The notes under the pieces were generated by a model. The model searched no databases. It saw only the letters and a list, made by a program, of their open reading frames with translations, and was not told where the DNA came from. Both the position numbers and the translations under genes were made by a program. From contig NW_017804242.1 of assembly GCF_001625305.1 (NCBI RefSeq), forward strand, positions 7,179,383-7,243,382: a DNA stretch of 64,000 nt. Reading direction: 5' to 3'. Of the stretch, positions 1-13,197 are shown one piece after another. The DNA comes from Branchiostoma belcheri (taxonomy: Eukaryota; Chordata; Leptocardii; Amphioxiformes; Branchiostomatidae). Each line of letters begins with the position of its first letter. Within the stretch, counting starts at the first letter, position 1.

Positions 1-160
1 GAGCAAACGAATTTCTCACTCTGGTTTAAAAGTTCAACCATATATATCAGCACTGAACGAAAATATACTCTTGAAAAGATGCAAACACACAATGCAGCTG
101 CACCTCCGTACCCAGATGAACACGAATAATGCAAAGCGTATAATTTAAAGAAAACCATAC

Positions 161-2441
161 CGGTGCGCATAGTAGAAGCCTATCTCCTGCATAAGAACGC
201 AGACAGGGAAATCTAGTAACAGGCGCCATAGAGACGGGAGTTTCTTGCTGAACTCCATACCACGCCATACCATCACAGGTTGGAGGAGGTAGATTATCGC
301 TATCGTCAGGAGTGTGTTGGGAATCAGCTGTAGTCCAACCTTTGCGAACAATGCAGGGTCAACCTGGAATACGTGAAATGTTATAGAAAGTTTTACTTGC
401 CATATCGTTGAAGCGGGAAGAGGCTGACTGCCATACTGGTGTTCCTATTTGCATGTCAAGAAATCTTAGCTCAATCATAGAGTAAATTTCAGCATTACAA
501 TGTACTTGTGCTTGATCGACAGGTATTTAGTTATCTTTTAGGTATTTTCTTCCATACCGGGTTTTCGAGAAGGCATTATTAAAATGTCACTAAATGCAAA
601 TAGGGACACCAAGATGGCGGTGGACACGTCACTCGAAGACGCTCTATAAACCATTCTAGGTGATTCAAAATTGTCGTCCTTTGACTTTGCCCATCAACGG
701 TGATTACAACATGGAAAGACTGGATCTGCATTTGGCATCTAGTATTTTACTAGGCCTGCCCTCTCACCTTTCTCAAAGTACCCTTGTTACTATACTTCTT
801 ATTGAGAGGACTCATTGAATGATGTGATCGGTGACAGAAGATTGCGTACGACACTTAGATAAATGCATCCGTTCCTACGGCGTTGCCAAAAATATATTAG
901 AGAATTCATTGTAATAGACCGATCCTTTAGTCCCATAGTCCCATAGTCCACCCCCGTCACATGGTAGACATTCATGAAAACACACAAATACAAAGATATG
1001 ACGGACATGCAGCTATTCTCTCATTGGTTTAACAGCGCATGGCCATGTTCTGATTGGTTTAACCATTAATATGGTTACAGTCCTAATCAGTGACTCACAG
1101 GTGGCGGGTTGACGTTGGGCTGGATCTTGTACCGGACGAGTACAGCAGGGCGGCCCGTCAGGTCCATGTACGTGTACAGTGACGTCATCATCAACATGCA
1201 CACAATGATGACAAGAGTTGTTCCTATTATAAAGGACATTTACAAACGTTCACTAATTATCATCAGAATCTGATGGATACTTAAAAATACTGATAATAAA
1301 CAGTACGTATATGATGTTTGTATTTTTATAATGTGTGTCATAAGAGGACTACAAGGAAGAGTGGTGGTGTGTTATATGTCAGTAATTGAAGATTCCTTAA
1401 ACAAACAAACAAACAAACAAACAAACAAACAAATAATACTTAGTCAAATGTACTTCGACCCGACATAGATTTGACGACACCGTTTGATACATACCGACAG
1501 TGGCGAGTTGGTACTCATCGCGGAAGGATTCGTACACCCACTCCCACTGTGTCTGAAGGAAGCGACCTGATGACCTCCATACTGACGTATCCTGTTGCGA
1601 ACAAAAACAATAGGTCACGTCACGTTGTGATGGGAGGGGGGTGTTGCATTCCAAAACATGTTATTCCAAATTATGTTTTGGAATAGACCACGTTTTGGAA
1701 TGCAACACAACAGGCATTCTGCTTCGTGTTATTCCAAATCATGTTTTGGAATGGACTACGTTTTGGAATGCAGTTGCATCCACTTCGTTTTATTCCAAAT
1801 TATGATTTGGAATGAAACACGTTTTGGAATGCAACAGGGCGGGTATATCATGTACACAGACTTCTGATGCCTGTAAATAGCATTCTTACCTCTGTTTTTT
1901 TCCTCCAAAGATTTAAGAAGCTATATTCATACTATGTATACAGGGAAAAATGGATTGAGTTTAACAAGTCAGTTATGTTGTACAGACCCTAAAACAGCAA
2001 ACATTCGATTCATATAACAACCTAGTACTTTTATGTCTCTATTCTTTTTAGGCTTACGAATACAATTGGACACAGTAGCGATTTACTGTCGTACACATGA
2101 TATGATCTATTTGTTTATTTGTTTATTTTATTTTAAGTGAAAAGGAGGGCAAAACAGGTACATACGCACCTTTACAAGTTGCCCTCCCCCATACAAAAAC
2201 ACATATACAACATCAAAATTTACATAATCAATAACAACAAGTATAAGAATGCACAGAATGGGTAATCGAAATAGAAGGTTAAGCATAATGTAGTATGTAC
2301 CTGAAGAATTGGCTGAACGTTCTGACGGAGATAGCTGTCTACAGCAGGTGTAAGGGACACCCAGTAACCTAGCACCAGGCTCAGTAGCACGGAGGGGTAC
2401 AAGGCAGCCACAGGCCGGGGTAGAGACTTGACAAAACCCAT
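161..2441 (-). CDS. FAXDC2: FAXDC2-like fatty acid/sterol hydroxylase, 5' part (4 exons, 3' end off window)
   Basis: Exons in coding order: 2441-2301, 1591-1495, 1220-1099, 363-161. All have GT-AG junctions and the frame stays open (phases 0, 1, 0). The product starts MGFVKSLPRP and has hydrophobic segments in exon 1, at the start of exon 3 (TTLVIIVCMLMMTSLY) and in exon 4. Motifs typical of this branch of the fatty acid hydroxylase/sterol desaturase superfamily are visible: DLTGRPAVLVRYKIQ in exon 3, and LPSLWRLLLDFPVCVLMQEI leading to FYYAHR, the first metal-binding His-box residue, at the end of exon 4. The remaining His boxes must lie left of position 1. Family knowledge: multipass ER di-iron enzymes; the substrate of FAXDC2 is not read from sequence. 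The start is uncertain, because an in-frame Met exists upstream at 2501. The next gene upstream, CLN8-like, is on the same strand. Confidence 0.85.
1399..1434. repeat. (CAAA)n microsatellite in FAXDC2-like intron
   Basis: About nine tandem CAAA units in the intron between the second and third exons. Confidence 0.9.
1638..1850. repeat. Palindromic TTCCAAAAC repeat, copy 1
   Basis: A cluster of short inverted motifs of the type ATTCCAAAACRTG and its complement, plus ATTCCAAATYATG and its complement, arranged so that the block folds on itself. The same motif set recurs at 51228-51385, 51885-52025 and 52545-52672. It lies upstream of exon 2 of the FAXDC2-like gene, inside the first intron. It encodes nothing recognisable. 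Confidence 0.75.
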
Positions 2442-2710
2442 GCCGGCGTCTGAGAGCGTGTCTATGCTATGGCACAATAACTGAGAATTCCAGAGTAGCA
2501 CGTTAGTAACAAATTCTGCTGCGTATATCAGGTGGAGCGAACTTTGTTCCGCAGTGTTTTTTTAAGAGACTGAACTTTGACCTCCAGCAATGTCATGAAA
2601 GAATTACCTAACGTCCCATTGCCACAAGTATGAAATTTGCATCACTTACTACTACGTAATTCAAGCAAGTTGTCATAAATAAAAAAAGTATAGTAAGTAA
2701 AGTATGTGAC

Positions 2711-2760
<50 letters not shown>

Positions 2761-4179
2761 TGTCTATCTGTCAACAACTTAATGCAAGATGGATGATATT
2801 TGGTAGGTGGGTAGGTGTTTCAAAAAGGTTTAAACATTCAGTTGTTGACGGAAGGTTTGGGCATGGTTGGCTGCTTGCTGGTGTTCGTAATGTTTCCTCA
2901 CATCTGTATCTGTATAGCCGGTATAACCGCACTTTGGCGTAACACACCAGCTACAACTGATACACACTCACAGACACGCGCACATTCATACATGAATAAG
3001 TACAGACAAATACACAAGAAGTATATAACTCAAAAGTATATTCTTATATAATATTTAATGTAATTATTGAGAATCACATGTAATATAAATGACAGATCTT
3101 TGCTAAGCATCAGTGCTTGAGAGGTAGTTTCTGAAAACTATAATAGGACAACGTCAAATGTATCTATAGGATACTTGACAACAAGGAACACGTTTCGAAA
3201 ACGTTTTTATTCAACGTACATTCTTAATTGAAACTGACATCGCTAGAAACTGACACAATGTTTATAACCGTATAATAGGTATAAATGCGGGTAGTAGGAT
3301 GTAGTATAATAATAGCATATGCTGAGATGTTCATCCGTTCATTATAATATTTATAACAGTAAAGGTGGAACGTAAGTATGCTAGTGCAACCGAAGCAACT
3401 ACTAGATAGATTGTAACTACTAGATACCCCCAATAAATTCCCTTCATTACGAGGTACTGATTTTCGTACCCAGCTAGCCAAATAGTGATGATCATGAATT
3501 CAAAAGAATTCTTCAAAATTATTAACTGTTTTCAACTACTTTATACCAACTTATTGTCTCATTTTGAAACATGCGTCCTATATACATATGTGTAGAGATA
3601 TTTGAAAATTATTATGTTTGCAATATCTTATAATTATGAAAGACCAGGTAATCCCAAAAGCTTTAAACGTTAATTTTTGTTAAAACCATATGATAAAAAT
3701 ATTAGATTAAATCTTTTTAAGTCAATGTTTTTTTAAGGTTGCAACATTTTATAAACCATTAAATTTATAGATTGCAATGCACGTAGATATATTTATTCAA
3801 CTAATTAATATACAACTATGTGTTTATATTTTTTTGCAAAGTTTGCAAAGAATTTGTCAAAAATTCAATCATGTGTTTAACTTGCATCTCTTGACGCAAT
3901 AAGAAGAGGCTAGCTTTCCGATTTGAGTAATATTTATGACATAACAAATAGTAAAAAAACTGTGAAAAAAGCAACTGACAAAAGAACAAATTATAATTAG
4001 TAGAAGGGTAATCTAAACATGAAAGTATTGCAAATCATGTTGATAATCACGGACAAATTATGTTTGCGACAAAAATTGCCTCTCTTAAAAAATCTCTCTA
4101 CAGTCCGATTCTTTCAAATTTATTTCAGTTAATTGGTGGCCAATCCTATGTTTTTAGGGTAGGTCATTGCTAACATATC
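2442..4179. other. Intergenic between FAXDC2-like and CLN8-like genes
   Basis: No supported gene. It holds a (TG)n microsatellite at about 2713-2760 and otherwise AT-rich unique-looking sequence. Short ORFs here have no recognisable domain and overlap the microsatellite or AT-rich stretches. Promoter sequence for the FAXDC2-like gene should lie here, but no motif stands out. Confidence 0.6.
2713..2760. repeat. (TG)n microsatellite
   Basis: More than 20 uninterrupted TG dinucleotides. Confidence 0.95.
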
Positions 4180-5849
4180 TCACATGCTCTTTTTGGAGCG
4201 GACATTGCCATTTGTAACATTCACAGCGTATCCGTTGGTCTGTCCATGCTTTCGACTGTCACTGAAATTCCAATCAATAGGATTAAAGAGTTGGGCCGTC
4301 TTTTTGTAACACCAATATGGCGTCATCACAAACGAAAACATGAACAGACCCCCTAAGAATACTGATAGGAGGGGGAAGGGCGTTTCGTGCCACATTTTGC
4401 CCCAGTGTTTGTATGTCTGATACCACAAGAAGCACTCTACTACAGAACGCAGGTGGAAGGTGTGAACTAGAATCATCTGGTTGATTTTCCAGAGCATGGA
4501 TTCGGCCAACCCGGTTTTTAGCAGCACCCAACACAATGCCGAAAATGGCGTACTCATTTCGAGAATCAAACCACCAACGCCAAGATAGTGAAAACAGCCG
4601 TAGTAGGCAACAAGGCTATGACCTAGCAGTGAAACAAGATGGTGGGCGTTGAGAAGAGGGTTGAACTTTCCGAACATGAGGTCAGAGGTCGTGGAGGCCA
4701 GAGTCTCGAAGAGAAAGAAGCCGACTGTGACGTAGATTGTGACGAAACCTGTCGGTGTGGTAGCATGGACGACATCTTGGACCGCAACCTAACGCAAGGA
4801 AAAAGTTAATACATCAGACGTATGCTTTTGAATAAAAATGTCATTATTTACAACCGCTTTTAACATCAAAACCGACGTTTTTATGACCATCTGTAATCTT
4901 CATCAGGGCTGCACGTAACGATTGGTTTTCTGTGTTACGGTGTTACTTGTTCCCTGTACAATGCCCTTGACTGAAGCTAGATGTTACTGGTCCATCATGG
5001 ACTGAAGCTAGGTGCTACTGTTATGGTGAAGATGACATAGAGTCATGGAAACGTCGTCCCTAGAGGTAAAAAAAGTTGTTGTGAATGAAAATGTTGCCAT
5101 TCAATCACAAACTAACCTGATGAAATTATTCACGGACACTATATTTTTGTTTTCTTCAAAGTAATAATTTCAAGATGGCGTGAACACTTTCTTACCTCGT
5201 CCCAAAAGATTGCCCAACTCCCCATCACCGTACAGAAGACTCCATACAGAGCACGGACAACTGCCAAATTCCAAAACACCTAGAACAGATATTTAATAAC
5301 ATATTGAAGATTTAGTTGAAGCCAAGAAATCAGAGAATTTAAACTTCCGAGAAGTAGATATGATTTGAGTCAATTACATCATAGAATACATTATCATCAC
5401 AGGGTTGCGTGGCGAAACTTACTCCACTATTACAGCATCATGATTAATATTTTAGCCATTGCCATTTTTAAAAGCAGGGCATAACTGGTCAAAATCAACC
5501 AAATAATACCCACTCTGTATCAAACATAAAAAATCCTAGCATAACTTATCGCCACCCAAAAACAGTACTTCCGTCCGAGATTAAACTTTTTTTAAAACGT
5601 CATCAAACTTTTTTACAGCTAAAAACATGTCAGCCACAGACTTTAAAAGTAACAAGTGTTTCTTGACAAGCAAACCTTTTCTCGTGATCGTAAGTTCCTG
5701 TAGGTTTTTATCCCGTAGCTCCCCAGGGCACAGACCACAAACACGGCGGTGAAGAACAGCAGAGAACCGCCGATGAAGACCAGCTTGGTTAGCGGCTGTT
5801 TGTAGTCTACGGTCCCGAGGGCGGGGTAGATAGCTTCGACTAGACCCAT
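4180..5849 (-). CDS. CLN8: CLN8-like TLC-domain ER protein, complete, 3 exons, 288 aa
   Basis: Exons in coding order: 5849-5676, 5279-5196, 4788-4180; all introns are phase 0 with GT-AG ends. The 288-aa product matches the size of vertebrate CLN8. It starts MGLVEAIYPALG, has an N-terminal membrane segment (about residues 22-45), then the TLC-domain core including the paired histidine region NAHHLVSLLGH and the conserved ILEMSTPF segment, further membrane spans, and ends RSKKSM, a KKxx dilysine ER-retrieval signal. Family knowledge: CLN8 is an ER membrane protein that cycles to the ER-Golgi intermediate compartment and loads lysosomal enzymes into COPII carriers; human mutations cause neuronal ceroid lipofuscinosis. 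Another TLCD family member is a less likely alternative, because length and C-terminal signal both fit CLN8. Non-coding 5' exons were not identified. Confidence 0.9.
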
Positions 5850-6055
5850 GCTTTATGAAACAAAAACAAAAAACTAAAAAAAAACAACAACAAAAAATTA
5901 AATACTATCAAAAATGTAGAAACGATTGTTTTCTTAGACAATTTTTTAATTTCGTTTCATCTTAGCTCGGCTAACAATATATAACTATAAATAGAGAAAT
6001 CAATCATTACTTTTGCTGGTAAAATTATAACTTTTCGGCAAGAAAGCATTATTAG

Positions 6056-6110
6056 AATGAATGAGTGAATGAATGAATGAATGAACTTTATTGCTCGACA
6101 ATCGTACATG
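6056..6110 (-). mobile_element. LINE 3' tail with (TGAA)n end
   Basis: Read on the minus strand it gives AATAAAG followed by repeated TTCA units. This is the usual 3' end of CR1/L2-like non-LTR retrotransposons, which end in short tandem repeats instead of poly(A). No coding remnant could be confirmed further in. The same structure recurs at 58345-58500. Confidence 0.5.
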
Positions 6111-7189
6111 TTTCAATGTGTGGCAGAAATACAACAATACTACAAAACTAAACTATCAGATGAAGATGGTGGATAGTGACTCAAAAGACCACGGAAAGAC
6201 CAGTTTGGAGATGAAATACACACCAGTCCTACTGATGAGTGTACTTAGAGATATTTTACGTAAACAATTATTAATATGATAGTGCAATCTATAAATAATA
6301 AAGTCTACATGGCGACGACCTAATTTTAGAGAGAAATGGTACACAACACTGTAAATATTGGCTAAGCAGCCGATCTTTGAACGTACACAATTTGCTACAT
6401 TAGTCCCCCACGTGCGAGCCATGTAGGTCACCAGTATTGTATATCCAGTAAGTGTAACAAGGTCAGATTGGTACGAGTATTACATAATAAGCTGTTGGCA
6501 TTGTACTGAATATATTTTGAATGTAAAGCAGCATTAACATTTTTTAAATCGTTTTTTTAATTAAGTTGTAGAATATTGTCTAATCTCGAGAATATCATTT
6601 AATCTTTTGGAAAAAACACATGCTGCTTCCACAGTTTTCTTAGTTACAATACCATAGACAAAACTCTAGGATTCGAATACAGAAACAGAATTTAGTGTCA
6701 ACTACCCTAACAACAAGATTACCTCACCAAATAAAACTATTGACAGAAAACCTGACTAGGACTAAATATGAAAAAAAAAACTTAAAGGAAGTATAGCATT
6801 AATATTGGAATCGCATACAAACGTTACATAACGTAGATAAGAAATACTTTCTTAAGTCATGTGCCGACAATACAAAGTCTACACCTAAGTCCACAACTGT
6901 CCAGCAGAGCGACTGAAGATTGCTATAAAGTACGCTGACCCGTGCATTATTCTAGGTCGTTAACCTATGCCCTGGTGCCATTAAGTGATAAAGGCGTAAC
7001 TTTATTGCTGTAATTTCACCTGTTTCATAATCTTCTATGTTTTCAATAAAGTAGGACTCTGCTGTGTTACTGCATTTCTAGTCAATATTAGACTCCTCTT
7101 AGTCTCACTATGAATACTGGATATTTTATTTTCCGTCATTTTCATTATTACCATTAAGTGATTGCACTTCTTTTCAATGGGGCCCTGTT

Positions 7190-7255
7190 TTACACAACAC
7201 AACACAACACAACACAACACAACACAGCACAGTACAACACAACAAAACAAAACAG
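7190..7255. repeat. (ACAAC)n pentanucleotide array
   Basis: About ten imperfect tandem units. Confidence 0.9.
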
Positions 7256-7797
7256 TCACATACAAATAGTAAAAGAAAAGACAGTAACTAACCAATAACA
7301 TTAATAAAGTATGATAATAACAAAAAGTACAAATTGTCCAGTCCAGTCGTTGTCCAGTGGATGGTCATCGGTAAACTATACTCCGCATGGAGCCAAGGGC
7401 CCAAGTAAACAATTGGACTATCCCCTATTTTTTTCCATACAGGGTACATAGCATAGTCTTTAAAATATTTCTTTTTATGTTGAACTCGGCAATATAGTTC
7501 ATTGCAGTACCGGGTAACTGTAACCTAGCTTAACGTCTGCAATTATTTCGTCTGCAACCGTTTCGATAGACAATACCCCCTTTTCTACCATAGATTGTAT
7601 TCCAACAAAGACCTAACAGACAAAAAGGCTAGTAGTGCCATATTACATATACAGTTACGATGCGGACGTATTCTTCGTAAGTCAATTTTCAAGCAGGCGA
7701 AAACTGAAACAACCATCTACGGAGATGTGAGACAATATTTCCCATACAAAGAAAATGGACGCATTTTGTTTGACACGCTTATCAGGACTATCCCAAG

Positions 7798-8050
7798 ATT
7801 TTTTATTCCAACATTTCATGACCGAACGTGGTGACGGCACACTCAAGTTACATCAACTTATTTTATGCCGCCACTAACACAGAGTACAAATACAGGACAG
7901 GACAATACTCATTTTCACTTGAGTTAAGTGAGGAAAGTCGTGTAAAGTGCCTTTCCCAAGGGCACAAGATAGGTGGCATGTCAGGACTCGAACCCGGGAC
8001 CTCTTGGTTCCGAGTCGAGCACTCTGTCGCTACGCCACACGACCCCACAT
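7798..8050 (-). mobile_element. tRNA-derived SINE, near full length
   Basis: On the minus strand the copy opens with GTGGGGTCGTGTGGCGTAGC, a tRNA-like A-box region, followed by a B box GGTTCGAGTCC and a unique body (CTTGGGAAAGGCACTTTACA), and ends near 7800 in an A-rich tail. The same sequence occurs on the plus strand at 48997-49262 and on the minus strand at 50068-50305. It would be transcribed by RNA polymerase III from the internal boxes and mobilised by a partner LINE (family knowledge). Confidence 0.85.
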
Positions 8051-8883
8051 CCCAAAATTGCCTTCAGTTAAGCGCCGTACGACGATAGTACAATGATTTT
8101 AGTACGATGCACCTGCCCTTCCTTGCACGGCATCAAATATTTATAGATAAATAATAATAATTGTGATATAAAAAAAACTGATGCTTCTGTCTGAGATATC
8201 ATACAAATCTTTAGTGAATAATTTAGTGGGGCTGGAAATGTTAAGACATTCGATAAATCACTGTACAAACGTCTTCGCCTTCAATTCGTTTACGAGATAC
8301 ATATATTGTTAATACTATGGGCTTGAGAACAGTGCAGTATCATTCTAAGGCTATAAAATGATTTAAGGACTTACCTATATTAAACGTTGTTTGAACGAAG
8401 CAACGCGGCAACACTTTGGTAAAGTCTTATAGTCACCGTTCTTTCACAGACTCCAAAGGTCAGTTTTCTTCTGAGAAGGAGAACTAAATTTCTGGAGCAA
8501 AAATTGGTCAAAAACCAAATTTGGACTCACAAAAGAGGTTTGTGATGAAAGTTCCTTACACACAATGCAAGGAGTTTTTAGGATCACTGACTGAAGGAAC
8601 AATACACAATGCTGTTTTTATTGCACTATCTTTTAATTTTGCACCTGTGAGAGGCACGTGGTTTAGTTATCTGTGTGTCCCAGTTTTCAATCGGTGTACA
8701 CAAGGATTTGGCCCAATTTGCAGTAAGCGGCCATTGGTTGAGGTGGTAAATTTTAACTAATTAAGAGCCTGGTCACATCGATCGTATGATCATCGTTCGA
8801 GATCATACGGCAAATGTGCGTATGTCGTACAGAATTTAAGTTGTCTCATTACGGAAAATGATCGTTGGCACTGTTTTCCTTAA

Positions 8884-9060
8884 TGGATTCCAACATTTCA
8901 TGACTGGACATGCTGCCGGCACACTTACGTTTTTCCAACTTATTTTATGCCGCCACCAACGCAGACGAAAAATACAGGACAGGACAATACTCATTTGTAC
9001 CTGAGTTAAGTGAGAAAAGTCGTGTTAAGTGCCTTTCCCAATGGCATGAAATCGGTGATT
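8884..9060 (-). mobile_element. 5'-truncated SINE copy
   Basis: Shares the body and tail of the 7798-8050 SINE, including the segment around GTGCCTTTCCCAA. It lacks the tRNA-like head, as expected from incomplete reverse transcription. Confidence 0.75.
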
Positions 9061-9839
9061 CTGTCAAACTGCAATCGCTATCCCAAGAAATATATGTTCA
9101 TATTCATAAAGACCTAAAGTCGCAAATAATTTTTTCCTTATAGTCTTATCCATGTTTTCCAAGTACGTTTGCTACTATATAAAACCTTTCACGAAATGAT
9201 TAAGTTTTCAAAACCAGAAATTCCAAAATGCAGTAATTCTGAATTCGTCAGGAGACACATAGTCGAACTTGTGTGTTCTACTGGTCTCCGTGGCTGCTTG
9301 GTTAAGCTTGGTCACAATGCGGTACTTGATGGTACTGCAGTAGACAACCAAGCACCATGAACCCGCAAGGCATGCATGGATTCGTTCAATATCTGCCATG
9401 CTGGCATATATCATACAGTAGTGTAACCGCTACACCAAAATTTACGTGAATTATCGTTATACTTTTTGTACGTTTACTTGTGCCCACTTGTTTATTTGTA
9501 TGGATAGTTAGTAAATCGACGTACTTTTTGTTATGTCTAGAAATATTTCATTCATGGACATCCAATGCACAGGGTGACAAACCTTGATTTTTTAAGTCAA
9601 GTTCTGGTTATTCTTAAAATGTACTAAGTTGAATCAATCCTTTCCAATACTGATATCTGAGAGGCAATAATATGATATCGCTGACGGAAAACGGTTATTT
9701 GTGTAGTATCACAGACTGGTTCTAGTTATTTTTGAGTGGTACCCAAAAATAAAGAGACGCCTCACGCAGCTTGTTTTTTTGGGGCTAAGAAATGGAAGTA
9801 AATGTCAATATCATACAAATCTTCTCATATAATTACCTC

Positions 9840-9870
9840 CATGAAAAGTGGAGGCATTGTTTTGGCGTGC

Positions 9871-9912
<42 letters not shown>

Positions 9913-10215
9913 CTGTTTGTCTGTCTGCTTGTGTGCGTTTCCGGAACTTTGTAGTCAGCATAACTTCAGAACGCCTTTATAAATTGTAATGATATTTGGT
10001 ATGTTGGTAAGTCTTAGAACGACAAAGGTCAAGATTGAATATGGGCCTCCTGGTGGCTGACCTTAGTACTGCAGCAGAACTTCTGTTTTTGTATCTTTTG
10101 AATGAACATGCTATGGTCTTGACTTTTTGGTGACAGATAGCTTTTCCTGTCAGGAATAAGTGGTGTGGGTTTGGTCCCCCTAGCAGCTTGTTATATGTTT
10201 GTATTGCCACCAAGA
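9840..10215. repeat. Interspersed repeat carrying a (TG)n stretch
   Basis: A TG microsatellite at about 9868-9911 lies inside a block with CTGCAGCAGAACTT and a following segment that recurs at about 57000-57140. Repeats of this style also appear at 59804-60690. Coding capacity is absent. Confidence 0.5.
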
Positions 10216-10865
10216 AATTGCACTGGGTCGTTCTAATATGCTCCCTTATCTGGCGTGAGGGGCGTATACATGTACAGTACGTAACAGTGCAAACCGTGTC
10301 AGCAAATTACATAACATCAAGCACGTAATTACAATTCGAAAATGATTAACGCTGTGTACATACGGCTCATGTTAAGATTCTGATAGAGGGTAACCTATGC
10401 CCACATCGGCACGAGATGCACAGGTCGTACGGCGTGGTCAACAACTTCGACCCGGTTTAAAGAGACCCAATCCGGGCATTAAATTGATTGGATTTGCGAC
10501 AACAACCAACCAGAGGAAGCGGTTTTGTGCTGACACCTAAGGTTAGAGTAACAAAATTAACAATATCTTTTATGTTGTTTCTTTCATATAATTAGAGTAA
10601 ATTGCATACCCTGCTGCATATAATGTTTCCATCTACAGGTTCAAGTAACTACTTTTTCATTTGATGTAATTCTGTACCCTTATCTCAAGCCTTTTGCATC
10701 TTTGTTATCAAAAGTTGCAAAATCATCGGGGCATCGTATTGTGAACAGGGCGTTTGGTGTATTCAAGTACAAAGCAAATAGACAGTGATTGCGTGGGGCA
10801 AAGAGCACGTTTCAGTGTGCTTTTTGTAACGTGTTCGGACATGTGAATTCTGTATTGTTGTTGTC

Positions 10866-11317
10866 TGTCGACAATTTGGCTTATTTGTGTCAAGAGGTTC
10901 AATTATTTGTATATTTTGAACATAAAATTTTGCCTAGGTATTGAAGAAAACATGGCTCACGGGAAACTTTATTTCAGAGACCCGCAACTCAAATGTTAGG
11001 AGTCGGTCACATTCGTTGAAAAATAGCACACAATTTATATGCCTTGCAAAAAAAAGGCTGTCTAAGACCCTTGTCACAGTTTGTTTGATCTGTCGACAAT
11101 TTGGCTTATTTGTGTCAAGAGGTTCAATCATTTGTATATTTTGCATATAAAATTTTGCCTAGGTATTGAAGAAAACATGGCTCACGGGGAACTTGATTTC
11201 AGAGACCCGCAACTCAAATGTTAGGAGTCGGTCACAGTCGTTGAAAAATAGCACACAATTTATATGTCTTGCTACAAAAAGGCTGTCTAAGACCCTTGTC
11301 ACAGTTTGTTTGATCTG
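10866..11317. repeat. 225-bp tandem duplication (two copies)
   Basis: TGTCGACAATTTGGCTTATT begins at 10866 and again at 11091. The sequence between is repeated with only scattered differences up to about 11317, so this is a recent local duplication. It contains no recognised gene. Confidence 0.9.
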
Positions 11318-12836
11318 TCACAGTGCCAGCTAGGAAATTTTAAAACCATTCATGCAATCGACAGCTTACGAGAAAACTACTGCGCCGTGACGTACAAGCC
11401 TTCAAATGCCCCACCCCATTTCTGATTTATTTGCTACCAGATAAAAAAAGGGTCTGACAAGTTATGTAACGCCCCTGTCCTAATTTAGACGGATATGCAC
11501 TCCCGAACACTGCCGAACTCCCCCCAACCATAGTTGGAAGTGGTCGGCTAGTGTTCTGTAAAGTACCATTCGGCTGAATATACTAGTATCTGATGAATGT
11601 TTAAATGGCATAAACATGCCGGTGTGGATGGGGGTTGTGGGTCGACAATGTTCGGTAGTAGGTCAGAAGTGTTTTGGGCGTATTCTGGGGTCAAATATGA
11701 ATGGAATTTAAGTCAAAGTGGATTTGTTTTGAAATATAGGCCTGGCCTAAATCGGGACAGACTGCTCCTGAGCTTCAGTCAAATTATTAATTGGTGTCAT
11801 GAGAATGTGTCATTTTATCGACCTACTAGTCAAGTGTACTGTCAGTATTAAGGCACTACAAAATGACACTCATACTCCATTTTAAATCAATCACAGCATT
11901 GGCAAATCCTTTGCTGTAGAGGAATGCGGTTGTGTCTGCCTTTTTCTATGTGGAGTTTGTGTGAACTAATCCGGAGTTTTGTGATGGCTGTTCTGTGTCG
12001 AATGTTTGTGATTCTTAGATATTTTTCCTCGTGGTAAGTATTCTGTAACAATCTGTAAAATAATGAATTATAAACTAATGGATAAACTAGAAATGTAACC
12101 TTTGCTTTGCAAATGAAAACTGTTTACCTTTGCAAATCATCTGCTCTGTTAATTCTACTCAAACACAATCACATATATGGTGACAGGAGTCCGAATCGCT
12201 CGTACTATAAAATTGCAACATTATGTAACACTACACCAGTTAACATGGTGAGAGACAGTCTGGTCATTGGCCAGGTCAGAGGTCAGTGTTTGGAATTGAG
12301 GAAGAAGAGGAAACTTGGCAAAAACAATGTTTTCCTTCCGTAAACATAATAAATTTAATAGATAAAGAACCTTTTTGCTTGAAATGTTCACATTTTATTC
12401 TTAGAGGCTCCACATTGTTACCCTCTATGTACAACTTTAAAACGAAGCAACTCACTCAGATTTACATTGGAGATACCAAGCGCTTCTAGCTCTGCTTGAC
12501 TGTTTCTAACAGTCAATTAGATATAGAAGTCCAAATATTACGTACGTGTTAATGGGCCTAAATTCCCCTCCTAGCTCTGATTGGCGGATGTTTTTCCGCC
12601 AATGTCAATGAGATATAGGAGGTTACCACGTAATTTTATATTTCAAATAACTTTGTTAGCATTAACATTTTAATGTCTTGGGGTGGTGGGACTACGGCGC
12701 ACAGATATGTCAACCTTGTGTATTTAAATGTTAATTGTACCTTTTTTGTTGTGAGCTGTTAATAAAAGTTTTAATATTGAGTGCAACGTCACACTGTCCA
12801 TGTTATGTTTTTATGTTTGATGAATAAGAAAAAAAT

Positions 12837-13190
12837 TAAAAAAATGACAATGACAATGACAATGAACTTTATTGCATGTTCACGCCCTACACGGGCCAAA
12901 TGTTAAATAACTTGGTAACAAGAATAGAAGAAGCAATTGTTACATTCGTGTGCTATTTTTTTATTTACAGGATCTAACTACGGGATCTCTTCTCTCTTTT
13001 TGAAACATGTATGAACAAATTTACATAATTTTTCAATTATATCATAGCGCTTGGATGTCATAATATGTTTGAAGTATGCACATATCTTTTCTAGATGTAA
13101 GGAGCTAATAAAGGATTTCCGGATGTCATTGTATACCGCACATTCTAAGACAAAGTGTGCTTCATCTTCAAAAACGTTCACACAGTACTG
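12837..13190 (-). mobile_element. 5'-truncated CR1/L2-like LINE 3' end
   Basis: On the minus strand about 70 codons remain, with FEDEAHFVLECAVYNDIR, the Cys/His-containing C-terminal segment usual after the reverse transcriptase of CR1/L2-like ORF2 proteins. They are followed by a 3' UTR with AATAAAG and a repeated ATTGTC tail at 12837-12860. The 5' truncation point sits about 8 bp before the SLC5 start codon on the opposite strand. Confidence 0.75.
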
Positions 13191-13197
13191 AGAAGCC

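Larger units (their letters stand above)
5850..13197. other. Intergenic, repeat-bearing, between CLN8-like and SLC5 genes
   Basis: No exon with family similarity was found on either strand. The interval holds a (TGAA)n LINE tail, an (ACAAC)n array, two SINE copies, a TG-bearing intronic-type repeat, a 225-bp tandem duplication and a LINE 3' end, each listed separately. A short hairpin around 12580-12605 (ATTGGCGGA and its complement) belongs to a small imperfect palindrome. The CLN8-like promoter should lie just above 5849. Remaining ORFs are under 90 codons and featureless. Confidence 0.55.

Noticed and set aside
11470-11560. 5S rRNA-like stretch (TGCCGAACTC, GGAAGTGGTCGG)
   Set aside because: Resemblance is short, and the flanking sequence does not support a 5S fold or internal control region.
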